NCBI RefSeq assembly: GCF_003050925.1
Contig: NZ_QAOV01000006.1
Location: 186,001-250,000 of the forward strand
Origin: Pseudomonas sp. GV085
Lineage (GTDB): Bacteria > Pseudomonadota > Gammaproteobacteria > Pseudomonadales > Pseudomonadaceae
Direction: 5' to 3'
DNA length: 64,000 nucleotides
The translations under genes were made by a program, and so were the position numbers. Shown here in pieces: positions 55,180 through 63,006 of the stretch. The stretch's first letter is position 1. The number at the start of each line of letters is the position of its first letter. The notes under the pieces were generated by a model. It saw nothing but the letters and a program-made list of their open reading frames with translations, did not search any database and had not been told where the DNA came from.

Positions 55180-55614
55180 TCACCCCATCCAGCCCAGAGT
55201 CGCCATGGCCAGCACGCCGTAGCGGGCGCCTTTGGCCAGGGTGACGATCAGCAGGAAGCGCCCCAGCGGTTCGCGCATGACCCCGGCGACCAGCGTCAGC
55301 GGATCGCCGATCACCGGCAGCCAGCTGAGCAGCAATGACCAGTGGCCAAAGCGTTGGTAATGCCGCCGGGCTTTTTCCAGGTGTCGGGGGCCGACCGGAA
55401 ACCAGCGCCGGTCGCGGAACCGCTCGATCCCGCGCCCCAGCCACCAGTTAAGCAGTGACCCAAGAACGTTGCCGAATGTTGCCACTGCCAGCAGTGCCCA
55501 GTGCCAATACCGATCGCTGAGCAACAGGCCCACCAGCACGGCTTCGGATTGCAGCGGCAGCAGCGTGGCGGCACCGAATGCCGCGAAAAACAGCCCGAGG
55601 TACGCGCCGGACAT
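55180..55614 (-). CDS. YqaA/DedA-like membrane protein
   Basis: A 144-residue inner-membrane protein. It has TM segments and the SNARE-associated/DedA-type motif FGNVLGSLLNWWLGRG, then RFGHWSLLLSWLPVIGDPLT and VAGVMREPLGRFLLIV. Relatives are thought to affect lipid scrambling or envelope integrity. Its ATG at 55614 overlaps the stop of the DUF411 gene by one base (TGATG), so the two are translated together. Confidence 0.87.
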   Translation of the reverse strand: MSGAYLGLFFAAFGAATLLPLQSEAVLVGLLLSDRYWHWALLAVATFGNVLGSLLNWWLGRGIERFRDRRWFPVGPRHLEKARRHYQRFGHWSLLLSWLPVIGDPLTLVAGVMREPLGRFLLIVTLAKGARYGVLAMATLGWMG

Positions 55615-56060
55615 CAATGGGCGGGGTAATCCGCAACTACCACGTCAGTGCCATCCTTTTTCAGGCCAATGACCTGATAGGCATCGCTCATGCCGTCCAT
55701 TTCCATGCCGGGCGAACCCATGGGCATGCCGGGGGCGGCGACGCCCAACAGATCGTCGCGCTTGCTCAGGGCCAGGACCTGGTCGGCCGGGACATGACCT
55801 TCGACGAATTTGCCGTTGATCAACGCGGTGTGGCACGACGCCAGGCGCGGCGGCACACCGTGCTGTTGCTTGAACTCACTCATGTTGGCTTCGACGTGGT
55901 CTTCGACCTTGAAACCATTGGCCTGCAGATGAGTGATCCATTTTTTGCAGCAGCCACAGTTGGCGTCGCGATGCACCTCGATCGGGATGAGGTCGGCGGC
56001 CTGGGCCAGGGAGGACATGAGCAGGGCGCTCAGGGCGATCAGACGCAGAGGGTTTCGCAT
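55614..56060 (-). CDS. DUF411 protein, periplasmic metal-binding-like
   Basis: A 148-residue exported protein. The signal peptide ends SSLAQA, and the mature part opens ADLIPIEVHRDANCGCCKKW with the CGCCKKW motif that defines DUF411. LASCHTALINGKFVEGHVPA gives a Cys-His pair, and a Met-rich stretch (GVAAPGMPMGSPGMEMDGMS) follows, suggesting copper or other soft-metal binding. ATG at 56060 rather than 22 codons earlier, because the signal peptide then starts normally. Coupled to the YqaA-like gene. Confidence 0.87.
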   Translation of the reverse strand: MRNPLRLIALSALLMSSLAQAADLIPIEVHRDANCGCCKKWITHLQANGFKVEDHVEANMSEFKQQHGVPPRLASCHTALINGKFVEGHVPADQVLALSKRDDLLGVAAPGMPMGSPGMEMDGMSDAYQVIGLKKDGTDVVVADYPAH

Positions 56061-56446
56061 GGGATTCGTCTCGGCTAACGGGCGAAAAAAACGCATTTTG
56101 ACCCTTTTTACTGGTCGGGCATTCAAGGAGTGTTTCTAATTGCTACAAAAAACCGCTGTTAGATGATGGTAGATCATCGCTGTCAGGCAGATGAGGGGCA
56201 CATTACAAAAACGTCAGGTTGAAATGCCGAGGGTAAGTATCGGTGTTGATGAAAACCAACTAGTCGCTATGTAAGAAAAGTCTGAAGGACCATTCTTCAA
56301 AGTGCGAATATCTAATAAACAATAAGTTTTACAGCATGTATCTGAATTGTACGAGAATTGTTAAAACTCCGAATTAAGGTTTGGTGGCTTCAAGTGCTCC
56401 GGCCGATACTCCCGACCTCCTAACTTGGTCAAGCAAGGAGTTTTCA
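56061..56446. other. AT-rich gap without gene
   Basis: 386 bp clearly richer in A and T than the rest of the window, with no plausible frame. It holds a GATGAT-GGTAG-ATCATC inverted repeat (56162-56178) and the promoter region of the orphan gene at 56447. Such DNA is a likely MvaT target. Confidence 0.5.
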
Positions 56447-56977
56447 ATGACTATCGGTTATACCGGCGCCTGGACTGCGAAAGCGGGCTTGTTGGTTCGA
56501 GATACCGCCAGCAGATCAAAGTCTGTTCCCCAGAGCGTCAAGGTCAGGCAGATGCTTGACCTGGTGGGCAACAATCCAGTCGAACTGGATACAGTCAAGA
56601 TGGACAAGATGAAATTGCGCAAGCAGATGAAGGGTTTTGATCCTACTGATATTTCGGTCAAATCCATGGGCAGTCTCAGTGTCTTTCTGAAAGAGCGTGG
56701 CCTGATCAGCGATGTGACGGCGGTCACGCTGAGCAATGCCGGTGACAAGTTCGACCGGTTTGGTATCAAGGACCCTGACGCTAAGTTCAATGCGCTGGAA
56801 TATTTCGCCACGCAACTGGAGAACATCCAGAACAACAATCTGAAGGGTAACAAGTACGCCAACTACCTGATTCCCGAGTTCAAAAAAGCGATCTACGTGC
56901 TGCAAAACCTGGAAACTTACGGCAAGAACAACGGCCCCATGGTGAGGCCCGGCAGTGTTCTCTCGGAAGAGGCCTGA
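56447..56977 (+). CDS. Orphan hypothetical protein (176 aa)
   Basis: MTIGYTGAWTAKAGLLVRDT starts the protein; AAGGAG lies 6 nt before the ATG. The protein is rich in Lys, Asn and Ser, without signal peptide or TM segment. Its second half (KFNALEYFATQLENIQNNNL, PEFKKAIYVLQNLETYGKNN) is helical. I recognise no domain. The lower GC content around it and the Asn/Lys-rich composition suggest transfer. An effector or phage-derived role is possible but unsupported. Confidence 0.65.
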   Translation: MTIGYTGAWTAKAGLLVRDTASRSKSVPQSVKVRQMLDLVGNNPVELDTVKMDKMKLRKQMKGFDPTDISVKSMGSLSVFLKERGLISDVTAVTLSNAGDKFDRFGIKDPDAKFNALEYFATQLENIQNNNLKGNKYANYLIPEFKKAIYVLQNLETYGKNNGPMVRPGSVLSEEA

Positions 56978-57039
56978 CGCCGTGTTGCCCGGCCCGCCCT
57001 AATGCCAGTCAGTTAAGGGATCGACCAGCGCTGATTAAC

Positions 57040-57134
57040 CTGTGGCGAGGGAGCTTGCTCCCGCCGGGCAGCGCAGCGGCCCCAACAAATGGGCCTGCTG
57101 CGCAGTCCAGCGGGAGCAAGCTCCCTCGCCACGG
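57040..57134. repeat. REP doublet, variant family
   Basis: CTGTGGCGAGGGAGCTTGCT and GGGAGCAAGCTCCCTCGCCA in inverted orientation about 50 bp apart. The core GGCGAGGGAGC differs from the AGGAGCGAGC type elsewhere in the window, so it is a second REP class, found only here. Confidence 0.88.
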
Positions 57135-57201
57135 GTTCAGTGTCTCGGCTTAACTGATCGGCATTACGGCCCGCCCGGTTCATTGAGCGGGCCGGCGACC
57201 C

Positions 57202-58197
57202 TTACCGGTCGAGCAGTTTCATGACCTCTTCCGGATAACGCAGGCCTGCGGTGGCATTCGCCGGAAAGATCGCTTCCAGCGCGTGCAGTTCTTCGGCGTT
57301 CAGCGTCACCTCCAGAGCAGCCACGTTTTCTTCCAGATATTTACGTTGCTTGGTGCCCGGAATCGGAATCAGGTAATCACCCTGGGCCAGCACCCACGCC
57401 AGCGCCAGTTGCCCCGCCGTCACGCCTTTCTCTGCCGCCAGCGCTTGTACCTGTTGCACCAGTAGCAGGTTTTTCGCGAAGTTTTCGCCCTGGAATCGCG
57501 GGCTGAAGCGGCGGTAGTCATCCGCCGCGAAATCATCCGGACTTTTCAACGCGCCGGTCAGAAAGCCTCGGCCCAACGGGCTATAAGGCACAAAGGCGAC
57601 GCCAAGGCGCTGGCAGGCCGCCAGGCAACCGTTTTCCTCCTGGTCACGGCTCCACAATGAATATTCACTTTGCAACGCACTGATCGGATGAACCTTGTGT
57701 GCCCGTTCCAGGGTCGCCACCGATGCCTCGCTCAATCCCAGGTAACGCACCTTGCCGGCACTGACCAGTTCGGCCATGGCGCCGACGGTTTCCTCGATAG
57801 CCACCTGTGGGTCGATTCGGTGCTGGTAATACAGGTCCAGAGTGTCCACGCCGAGGCGTTTCAAGCTGCCATCGATGGACTGGCGAATGTATTCCGGCCG
57901 ACCGTTGACGCCCCGGGCGGTGGGGTTGGCCGGGTCGCGGACGATCCCGAACTTGCTGGCCAGGAACACTTGATCGCGCTTGCCGGCAATGGCCTTGCCA
58001 ATCAGTTCTTCATTGGTGTGCGGGCCGTACATATCGGCGGTATCGAGCAGGTTGACGCCCAGTTCCAGCGCGCGATGCAGGGTGGCCGTGGCTTCGCGGG
58101 TGTCCGTGCCGGTGGTGTAGAAGTCGGTCATGCCCATGCAGCCCAGGCCGATGGCCGACACCTGCGGACCGTTTTTTCCCAATTGACGTGTGTGCAT
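57202..58197 (-). CDS. Aldo/keto reductase
   Basis: A 331-residue reductase starting [20 protein letters not shown]. Catalytic residues: Asp and Tyr in [15 protein letters not shown], Lys in [12 protein letters not shown], His in [14 protein letters not shown]. The cofactor region is [15 protein letters not shown]. It is divergent from a LysR gene (117-bp gap), which probably controls it. Substrate unknown. Confidence 0.9.
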   Translation of the reverse strand: MHTRQLGKNGPQVSAIGLGCMGMTDFYTTGTDTREATATLHRALELGVNLLDTADMYGPHTNEELIGKAIAGKRDQVFLASKFGIVRDPANPTARGVNGRPEYIRQSIDGSLKRLGVDTLDLYYQHRIDPQVAIEETVGAMAELVSAGKVRYLGLSEASVATLERAHKVHPISALQSEYSLWSRDQEENGCLAACQRLGVAFVPYSPLGRGFLTGALKSPDDFAADDYRRFSPRFQGENFAKNLLLVQQVQALAAEKGVTAGQLALAWVLAQGDYLIPIPGTKQRKYLEENVAALEVTLNAEELHALEAIFPANATAGLRYPEEVMKLLDR

Positions 58198-58314
58198 GAA
58201 ATCAGCTCCCTGTGAAGTGAGTCGCTATTGTTCGCCTCGACAGAAACAAGATAAACCGGCTAAAACGGCTATCACTATTCGTTAAATCTAAACAATCTGC
58301 CGGTGGAGCCAGCA

Positions 58315-59238
58315 ATGGACCGTTTCAACGCCATGCGCGTCTTTACCCGAATCGTCGAACTCGGTGGCTTTGCCAGGGCCGCCGACAGCCTGCAATTGCC
58401 CCGGGCCTCGGTGACTATCCTGATCAAGCAACTGGAGGCACATCTGGGGGTGCAACTGCTGCAACGCACCACGCGGCAGATCAGCCTGACGCTCGACGGT
58501 GCGGCCTATTACCCGCGTTGCGTGCGCTTGCTGGCGGATCTTGAAGAGACCGAAGCGGTGTTCAGCGCGGCGCGTCACAATCCCAAGGGCTTGTTGCGGG
58601 TGGACATGCCGGCGGGAGTGGGGCGTCTGGTGGTGATTCCGGCGCTGCCGCAATTCACGGCCCGTTATCCCTTGATCGAGCTGGAAATAGGTTTGAATGA
58701 CCGGCCGGTGGACCTGATTCGCGAAGGTGTCGATTGTGTGTTGCGCGGAGGCTCGCCGCTGGACGATTCGTTGGTCGCACGGCCGCTGGTGATGATGGAT
58801 CAGGTGACCTGTGCCAGTCCTGACTATCTGCAGCGGCACGGAACGCCCCATACCTTGGACGACCTGGACGGGCACCGGATGGTCGAGTACATCTCCAGCA
58901 ACGCAAAACGCTATGGGCTGGAGTTTGTCGTGGATGGCCAGGTGCAGTCGGTCGATCTGCCCAAGCAGGTGGCGGTCAACAGTGCCGATGGTTATCTGGC
59001 AGCGTGCGAGGCGGGGTATGGCCTGGTGCAGACGCCGTACTATCACGTGGCGCGGCAACTGCAGGAGGGGCGATTGCGTGAAGTGCTTGGGGAAGTGCCG
59101 CCACCGGGCATGCCGATGACGGCGCTTTATCCGCCGCACCGCCAGTTATCCCGGCGTGTGCGTGTGTTTGTCGATTGGCTGGTTGAGTTGTGTGCCCAGC
59201 CCGGCAATGACTTCTATCGAAAGGATTCAGGACATTGA
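58315..59238 (+). CDS. LysR family regulator
   Basis: A 307-residue LTTR of the CrgA-like branch: HTH MRVFTRIVELGGFARAADSL then LPRASVTILIKQLEAHLGVQ. The effector domain holds KGLLRVDMPAGVGRLVVIPA and LIREGVDCVLRGGSPLDDSL. The start is the ATG at 58315. Divergent from the aldo/keto reductase gene, its likely target. Confidence 0.9.
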   Translation: MDRFNAMRVFTRIVELGGFARAADSLQLPRASVTILIKQLEAHLGVQLLQRTTRQISLTLDGAAYYPRCVRLLADLEETEAVFSAARHNPKGLLRVDMPAGVGRLVVIPALPQFTARYPLIELEIGLNDRPVDLIREGVDCVLRGGSPLDDSLVARPLVMMDQVTCASPDYLQRHGTPHTLDDLDGHRMVEYISSNAKRYGLEFVVDGQVQSVDLPKQVAVNSADGYLAACEAGYGLVQTPYYHVARQLQEGRLREVLGEVPPPGMPMTALYPPHRQLSRRVRVFVDWLVELCAQPGNDFYRKDSGH

Positions 59239-59245
59239 ATAGCTG

Positions 59246-59383
59246 TTAACGATGTTGGTAGTAACCCGGTCCGCGATGGTCGTAGTGGTGATGGTGGTGC
59301 CAGCCCCCGTAGGGGTAAACAATGCAACCGCTCAAGGTCAGGATGGCCAGCAGAGGCATCAGCAATGTGATTCGTCGCAACAT
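59246..59383 (-). CDS. Tiny His-rich lipoprotein (45 aa)
   Basis: GAGGACTTTCAC precedes the ATG at 59383. The product MLRRITLLMPLLAILTLSGC gives a clear lipobox (Cys20), leaving 25 mature residues: IVYPYGGWHHHHHYDHRGPG then YYQHR. Seven His residues suggest metal binding (nickel, zinc or copper) at the outer membrane. A longer frame upstream has no ribosome site. Confidence 0.7.
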   Translation of the reverse strand: MLRRITLLMPLLAILTLSGCIVYPYGGWHHHHHYDHRGPGYYQHR

Positions 59384-59540
59384 GTGAAAGTCCTCATGGT
59401 TATCGCCGTTATGAAGCCAAAACTCTTCATCGGCTGTAACATGAGACCCCCGCTCGTAGTTGTTTATCCCCGAAACAGGGTAGGCACTTGGCATGCGTAT
59501 CGATACAAACCGGATACATTTTCAGATTCAGGAACCTGCA

Positions 59541-59729
59541 ATGACTCAGTCGCAACGTTTGAAATACTCGATTCTGATCTCCCTGGTGGTGCTGGGGATC
59601 ATGTTTGGCCTTTCCTGGTTGCAGAACACCGGCGTCATCAGTGAAAAAATGTTCCAGTACATCGCCATAGGCGTGGCGGTGATCGTGGTGGTCGTCAATG
59701 GCGTGATGCGCCGCAAGGTCAAGCCCTGA
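59541..59729 (+). CDS. Small two-TM membrane protein (62 aa)
   Basis: MTQSQRLKYSILISLVVLGI begins the protein. Two hydrophobic segments (SILISLVVLGIMFGLSWL and FQYIAIGVAVIVVVVNGV) are followed by a basic MRRKVKP tail, which should face the cytoplasm. CAGGAAC precedes the ATG. No known function. Divergent from the His-rich lipoprotein gene. Confidence 0.68.
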   Translation: MTQSQRLKYSILISLVVLGIMFGLSWLQNTGVISEKMFQYIAIGVAVIVVVVNGVMRRKVKP

Positions 59730-59737
59730 TCATTCGA

Positions 59738-60109
59738 TCATTGGTTGCGCAGAATGGCAGCAGCCTGGGGATGCAGGCTGTAGCTTTTGTCGGGGTTGAG
59801 GACAATCACGCCCTCGCTGCACAAGCGCTTGAGCACTTCACGCACGCTTAGAAACGACAAGGGAATGTCCAGCTCCAGCAATTGGCTGTGCACGCCGCGC
59901 ACGCCAAGGCTGCGGTCGCTTTCGGCGGCCGTCAGCAGGGCATCGATGACTTTCAGGCGGATCAGGCTGGTGCGCAGGCCAAAGCTTTTGAGCAGGATCC
60001 TGATCCGCTCGTTGCGGTGGCGATCGGTACGCGGCTCGAATACGCCGACTCCCATGGAAGTACCCTTTGGCGCATTGCTACCGTCCGTTGGCAGTTGCGA
60101 GTTGTACAT
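59738..60109 (-). CDS. Fur-like winged-helix protein lacking the metal-binding domain
   Basis: A 123-residue protein. IRILLKSFGLRTSLIRLKVI DALL (here with a gap) resembles the N-terminal winged helix of Fur/Zur, and LDIPLSFLSVREVLKRLCSE the following recognition region. The Fur C-terminal dimer/metal-binding part with its Cys and His ligands is missing; instead the protein ends NPDKSYSLHPQAAAILRNQ. AAGGAG precedes the ATG at 60109. Such proteins are often labelled uptake regulators; metal response is doubtful. Convergent with the two-TM gene. Confidence 0.62.
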   Translation of the reverse strand: MYNSQLPTDGSNAPKGTSMGVGVFEPRTDRHRNERIRILLKSFGLRTSLIRLKVIDALLTAAESDRSLGVRGVHSQLLELDIPLSFLSVREVLKRLCSEGVIVLNPDKSYSLHPQAAAILRNQ

Positions 60110-60273
60110 TGCAAAACTCCTTTTCAGAGCCTGATCAGGAAAAAGTGGGCGCTCTTGCAAGACTAGACGCATGAGCAGTGCAAATCATGAAGGCTCGAAT
60201 GTAGAAAATTTGTCGCCACCGTGTGATCAACCTGTCAGTCCACGCGCCGATGGGCGGTAAAACCCTAAATTTT

Positions 60274-60514
60274 GGTTCTTCACGCAATCCCGGGGAACAC
60301 CGATACCTGTAGGAGCTGCGCTCGACCTCGTTGTTTGGTGGTGCACGCGCTCCCCTGTAGGAGCTGCCGAAGGCTGCGATCTTTTGATCTTGATCTTCAG
60401 CAATCTCCAGATCGCAAAAGCAAGATCAAAAGATCGTCCGAACGCGGCCCGAGCCTTCGGCAGCTCCTACCGATATTTCGTTATATGTGTTCCCCCGGGA
60501 TTGCGTGAAGAACC
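60274..60514. mobile_element. REP-bearing MITE, 241 bp, with perfect target duplication
   Basis: The ends are inverted repeats GGTTCTTCACGCAATCCCGG followed by GG(G)AACAC (27 and 28 bp). The 8-bp flanks are identical: TAAATTTT at 60266-60273 and 60515-60522, a target-site duplication. Inside is a long palindrome with GTAGGAGCTGCCGAAGGCTG and CTGCGATCTTTTGATCTT repeated in inverted order. No protein is encoded. The same unit in opposite orientation, plus an insert, lies at 8022-8626. AT-rich 8-bp duplications and GGTTCTTC ends recall the ISL3 family, which could supply the transposase; this is inference. Confidence 0.85.
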
Positions 60515-60537
60515 TAAATTTTTGATGTGAGCTTCGT
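60515..60537 (+). promoter_or_regulatory. Candidate PvdS-type promoter of pvdQ
   Basis: CCTAAAT followed by CGT with 15 nt between TAAAT (60515-60519) and CGT (60535-60537). The known iron-starvation box read by PvdS has TAAAT and CGT 16-17 nt apart, so the fit is near but one base short. It lies 71 bp before the pvdQ start, and its TAAAT is the right-hand copy of the MITE target duplication. Confidence 0.4.
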
Positions 60538-60607
60538 CCCTACAGGGAGGCACGGTGCGCGTGGGTATGCGTAGCTGTAGCCATCGTTTTTTCGATCAGG
60601 AGCGAGC

Positions 60608-62947
60608 GTGATTATTTCCAGCCAGTTAGCCAGGTTGAGCCTGGCGGGTGTGACTCTGGGGTTGAGCCTGGGGCTGAGCCTTGCGGTGAGCGCGAGCGGT
60701 ACGCCTGCGCAAGCGAGCGCGGACATCCGCCGCACCAGTTTCGGCGTGCCGCACATCCGCGCCGACAACGAGCGCGGGCTCGGCTATGGCATCGGCTATG
60801 CCTACGCCCAGGACAACCTGTGCCTGCTGGCGAACGAGATCACCACGGTGAACGGCGAACGTTCGCGGTATTTCGGACCGGATCAGTTCACCGTTGAGGA
60901 GCGTGAGAACCTGGTCAGCGATGTGTTCTTCACCTGGCTGAATACCCCGCAGGCCGTCGCCGGTTTCTGGCAGGCCCAGACCCCGCAAGTGCGTGAGTTG
61001 GTCGAAGGTTATGTGGCGGGGTACAACCGCTCGTTGAGCGAACGTCGCGCCCAGGGTTTGCCGCCGCAGTGCCAGGGCGATTGGGTGCGCGACATCACGG
61101 CAATGGATCTGGTCAAGCTGACCCGGCGCCTGTTGGTCGAAGGTGGCGTCGGCCAGTTTGCCGAAGCCCTGGCCGGTGCCACGCCACCCAAAGCCGTGGC
61201 CCAGGCGGCAAACGCGCAGCCGGCGTTCCAGGTGGCCGCGACGCGCATGCAGCGCTTTGCCCTGGACCGGGGCAGCAACGCCGTCGCGGTCGGCAGCGAG
61301 CGTTCTTTCAACGGTCGCGGCATGTTGCTGGCCAATCCGCACTTTCCGTGGGTGGGCGGCATGCGTTTTTATCAGATGCACCTGACCATTCCCGGCAAGC
61401 TGGACGTGATGGGCGCTGCATTGCCCGGCCTGCCGGTGATCAACATCGGTTTCAATCAACATCTGGCCTGGACCCACACCGTGGATTCGTCCAGACACTT
61501 CACGCTGTACCGCCTGCAACTGGATCCCAAGGATTCGACCCGGTACCTGCTCGACGGCCAGTCCTTGCCGATGGACAGGCAGACCCTGACCGTCAACGTC
61601 AGGCAGGCGGACGGGCAGGTCCGGGCGATTGCCCATGAAGTCTACAGTTCGAAGTTCGGTCCGGTGGTGCAATGGCCGGGAAAACTGGATTGGGATCATC
61701 AGTACGCCTTCAGCCTGCGTGACGCCAATCTGGATAACGACCGGGTCCTGCAGCAGTGGTACGCGATGAACCGCGCCGAAAACCTCAAGGACTTCCAGGC
61801 CGCGGTGCACAAGATCCAGGGCATCCCGTGGGTCAACACGCTGGCGGCGGACGATCAGGGGCAGACGCTGTACATGAACCTCTCCGTGGTGCCCAACGTC
61901 GGTGTCGACAAGCTGGCGCAGTGCAGCGATCCGCGGATCGGCCTGCAAATGATCATCCTTGACGGTTCCAACAGCGCCTGTGCCTGGGACATCGACCCGC
62001 AGGCGCCACAACAGGGTATCTATGCGGCGGACAAGTTGCCGCAATTGCTGCGCAAGGATTTTGTCCAACACGCCAACGATTCAGCCTGGATGGCCAACCC
62101 GGCGCAACCGCTGACCGGCTATTCGCCGCTGATCAGCCAGGATGGCCAGCCATTGGGGCTGCGATCACGTTTTGCCCTGGAGCGATTGAGTACGTTGCCC
62201 CAGGTCGGGGCGGCGGATTTACAACACATGGTCATGGACGATCAGGTTTATCAGGCGAATCAAGTGATGCCGGACCTGCTGCAGTTCTGTGCGGCGGATC
62301 TGGGTGCCGATGCAAAAACGCTGACGCCACTGTGCGTCAGCCTCAAGGCATGGGACCGCAAGGCCAACCTCGACAGTGGTCTGGGTTTTGTGCATTTCCA
62401 GAATGTCATGGCGTCTTTGGAACAAGTGCCGGACGTATGGCGCGTGGCGTTCGATCTTCAGGACCCGCAACAGACTCCGCGTGGACTCGCGGTCGATCAC
62501 CCGGACGTAGCGAAGGCGCTACGGGCAGCGATGCTGGCTTCGGCTGAACAGGTCAAGGCGTCAGGTCTCAAGCCGGACAGCCGTTGGGGCGATATCCAGG
62601 TGGTCAGCAGCGGCGGGCACCAGACGCCAATCCACGGCGGACCGGGGACGCTGGGCGTCTATAACGCCATCCAGAGCGTGCCGCGCAGCGATGGCAAGCG
62701 CGAAGTGGTCAGCGGCACCAGTTACCTGCAAGTGGTGACCTTTGACGAAACCGGACCACAGGCCAAAGGGCTCCTCGCGTTCTCGCTGTCCAGTGACCCG
62801 GCCTCGAAGTTTTCACGGGACCAGACGCAGGCCTTTTCCAGGAAGCAATGGAGCGTGCTGCCCTTTACCGAGCAACAGATCCTGTCCGATCCGAACTATC
62901 AGGTGCAGACGATTCGTCAGCAGGATGCAAGGGTGACTGCGCAGTAA
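60608..62947 (+). CDS. pvdQ: Acyl-homoserine lactone acylase PvdQ
   Basis: A 779-residue Ntn hydrolase. The signal peptide ends near SGTPAQASA. The precursor is cut before Ser223, the nucleophile, in LDRGSNAVAVGSERSFNGRG. The alpha chain has TSFGVPHIRADNERGLGYGI; the beta chain has ANPHFPWVGGMRFYQMHLTI, VINIGFNQHLAWTHTVDSSR and NDSAWMANPAQPLTGYSPL, all matching PvdQ of P. aeruginosa. It removes the fatty-acyl chain from pyoverdine precursors in the periplasm and also hydrolyses long-chain acyl-homoserine lactones. Start is GTG at 60608 with AGGAG 5 nt upstream. No other pvd gene is in the window. Confidence 0.93.
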   Translation: MIISSQLARLSLAGVTLGLSLGLSLAVSASGTPAQASADIRRTSFGVPHIRADNERGLGYGIGYAYAQDNLCLLANEITTVNGERSRYFGPDQFTVEERENLVSDVFFTWLNTPQAVAGFWQAQTPQVRELVEGYVAGYNRSLSERRAQGLPPQCQGDWVRDITAMDLVKLTRRLLVEGGVGQFAEALAGATPPKAVAQAANAQPAFQVAATRMQRFALDRGSNAVAVGSERSFNGRGMLLANPHFPWVGGMRFYQMHLTIPGKLDVMGAALPGLPVINIGFNQHLAWTHTVDSSRHFTLYRLQLDPKDSTRYLLDGQSLPMDRQTLTVNVRQADGQVRAIAHEVYSSKFGPVVQWPGKLDWDHQYAFSLRDANLDNDRVLQQWYAMNRAENLKDFQAAVHKIQGIPWVNTLAADDQGQTLYMNLSVVPNVGVDKLAQCSDPRIGLQMIILDGSNSACAWDIDPQAPQQGIYAADKLPQLLRKDFVQHANDSAWMANPAQPLTGYSPLISQDGQPLGLRSRFALERLSTLPQVGAADLQHMVMDDQVYQANQVMPDLLQFCAADLGADAKTLTPLCVSLKAWDRKANLDSGLGFVHFQNVMASLEQVPDVWRVAFDLQDPQQTPRGLAVDHPDVAKALRAAMLASAEQVKASGLKPDSRWGDIQVVSSGGHQTPIHGGPGTLGVYNAIQSVPRSDGKREVVSGTSYLQVVTFDETGPQAKGLLAFSLSSDPASKFSRDQTQAFSRKQWSVLPFTEQQILSDPNYQVQTIRQQDARVTAQ

Positions 62948-62970
62948 GGTCGTGGAGCATTGCATGAACG

Positions 62971-63006
62971 CTGAAGGCCGTACCCGCAAGGGTGGCGGCC
63001 TTTTCA
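62971..63006 (+). terminator. Terminator after pvdQ
   Basis: CTGAAGGCCG...CGGCCTTTTCAG with an inner TACCC/GGGTG pairing forms a hairpin with a T-run inside its right arm, between convergent pvdQ and the FecR gene. Confidence 0.75.

Noticed and set aside
18185..57134. Possible CRISPR array from many similar repeats
   Set aside because: The repeats are dispersed REP palindromes, not regularly spaced, and no cas gene is present.
60626..62071. 481-codon open frame on the minus strand
   Set aside because: Antisense to pvdQ, which is fully supported by motifs; the shadow translation has no recognisable fold.
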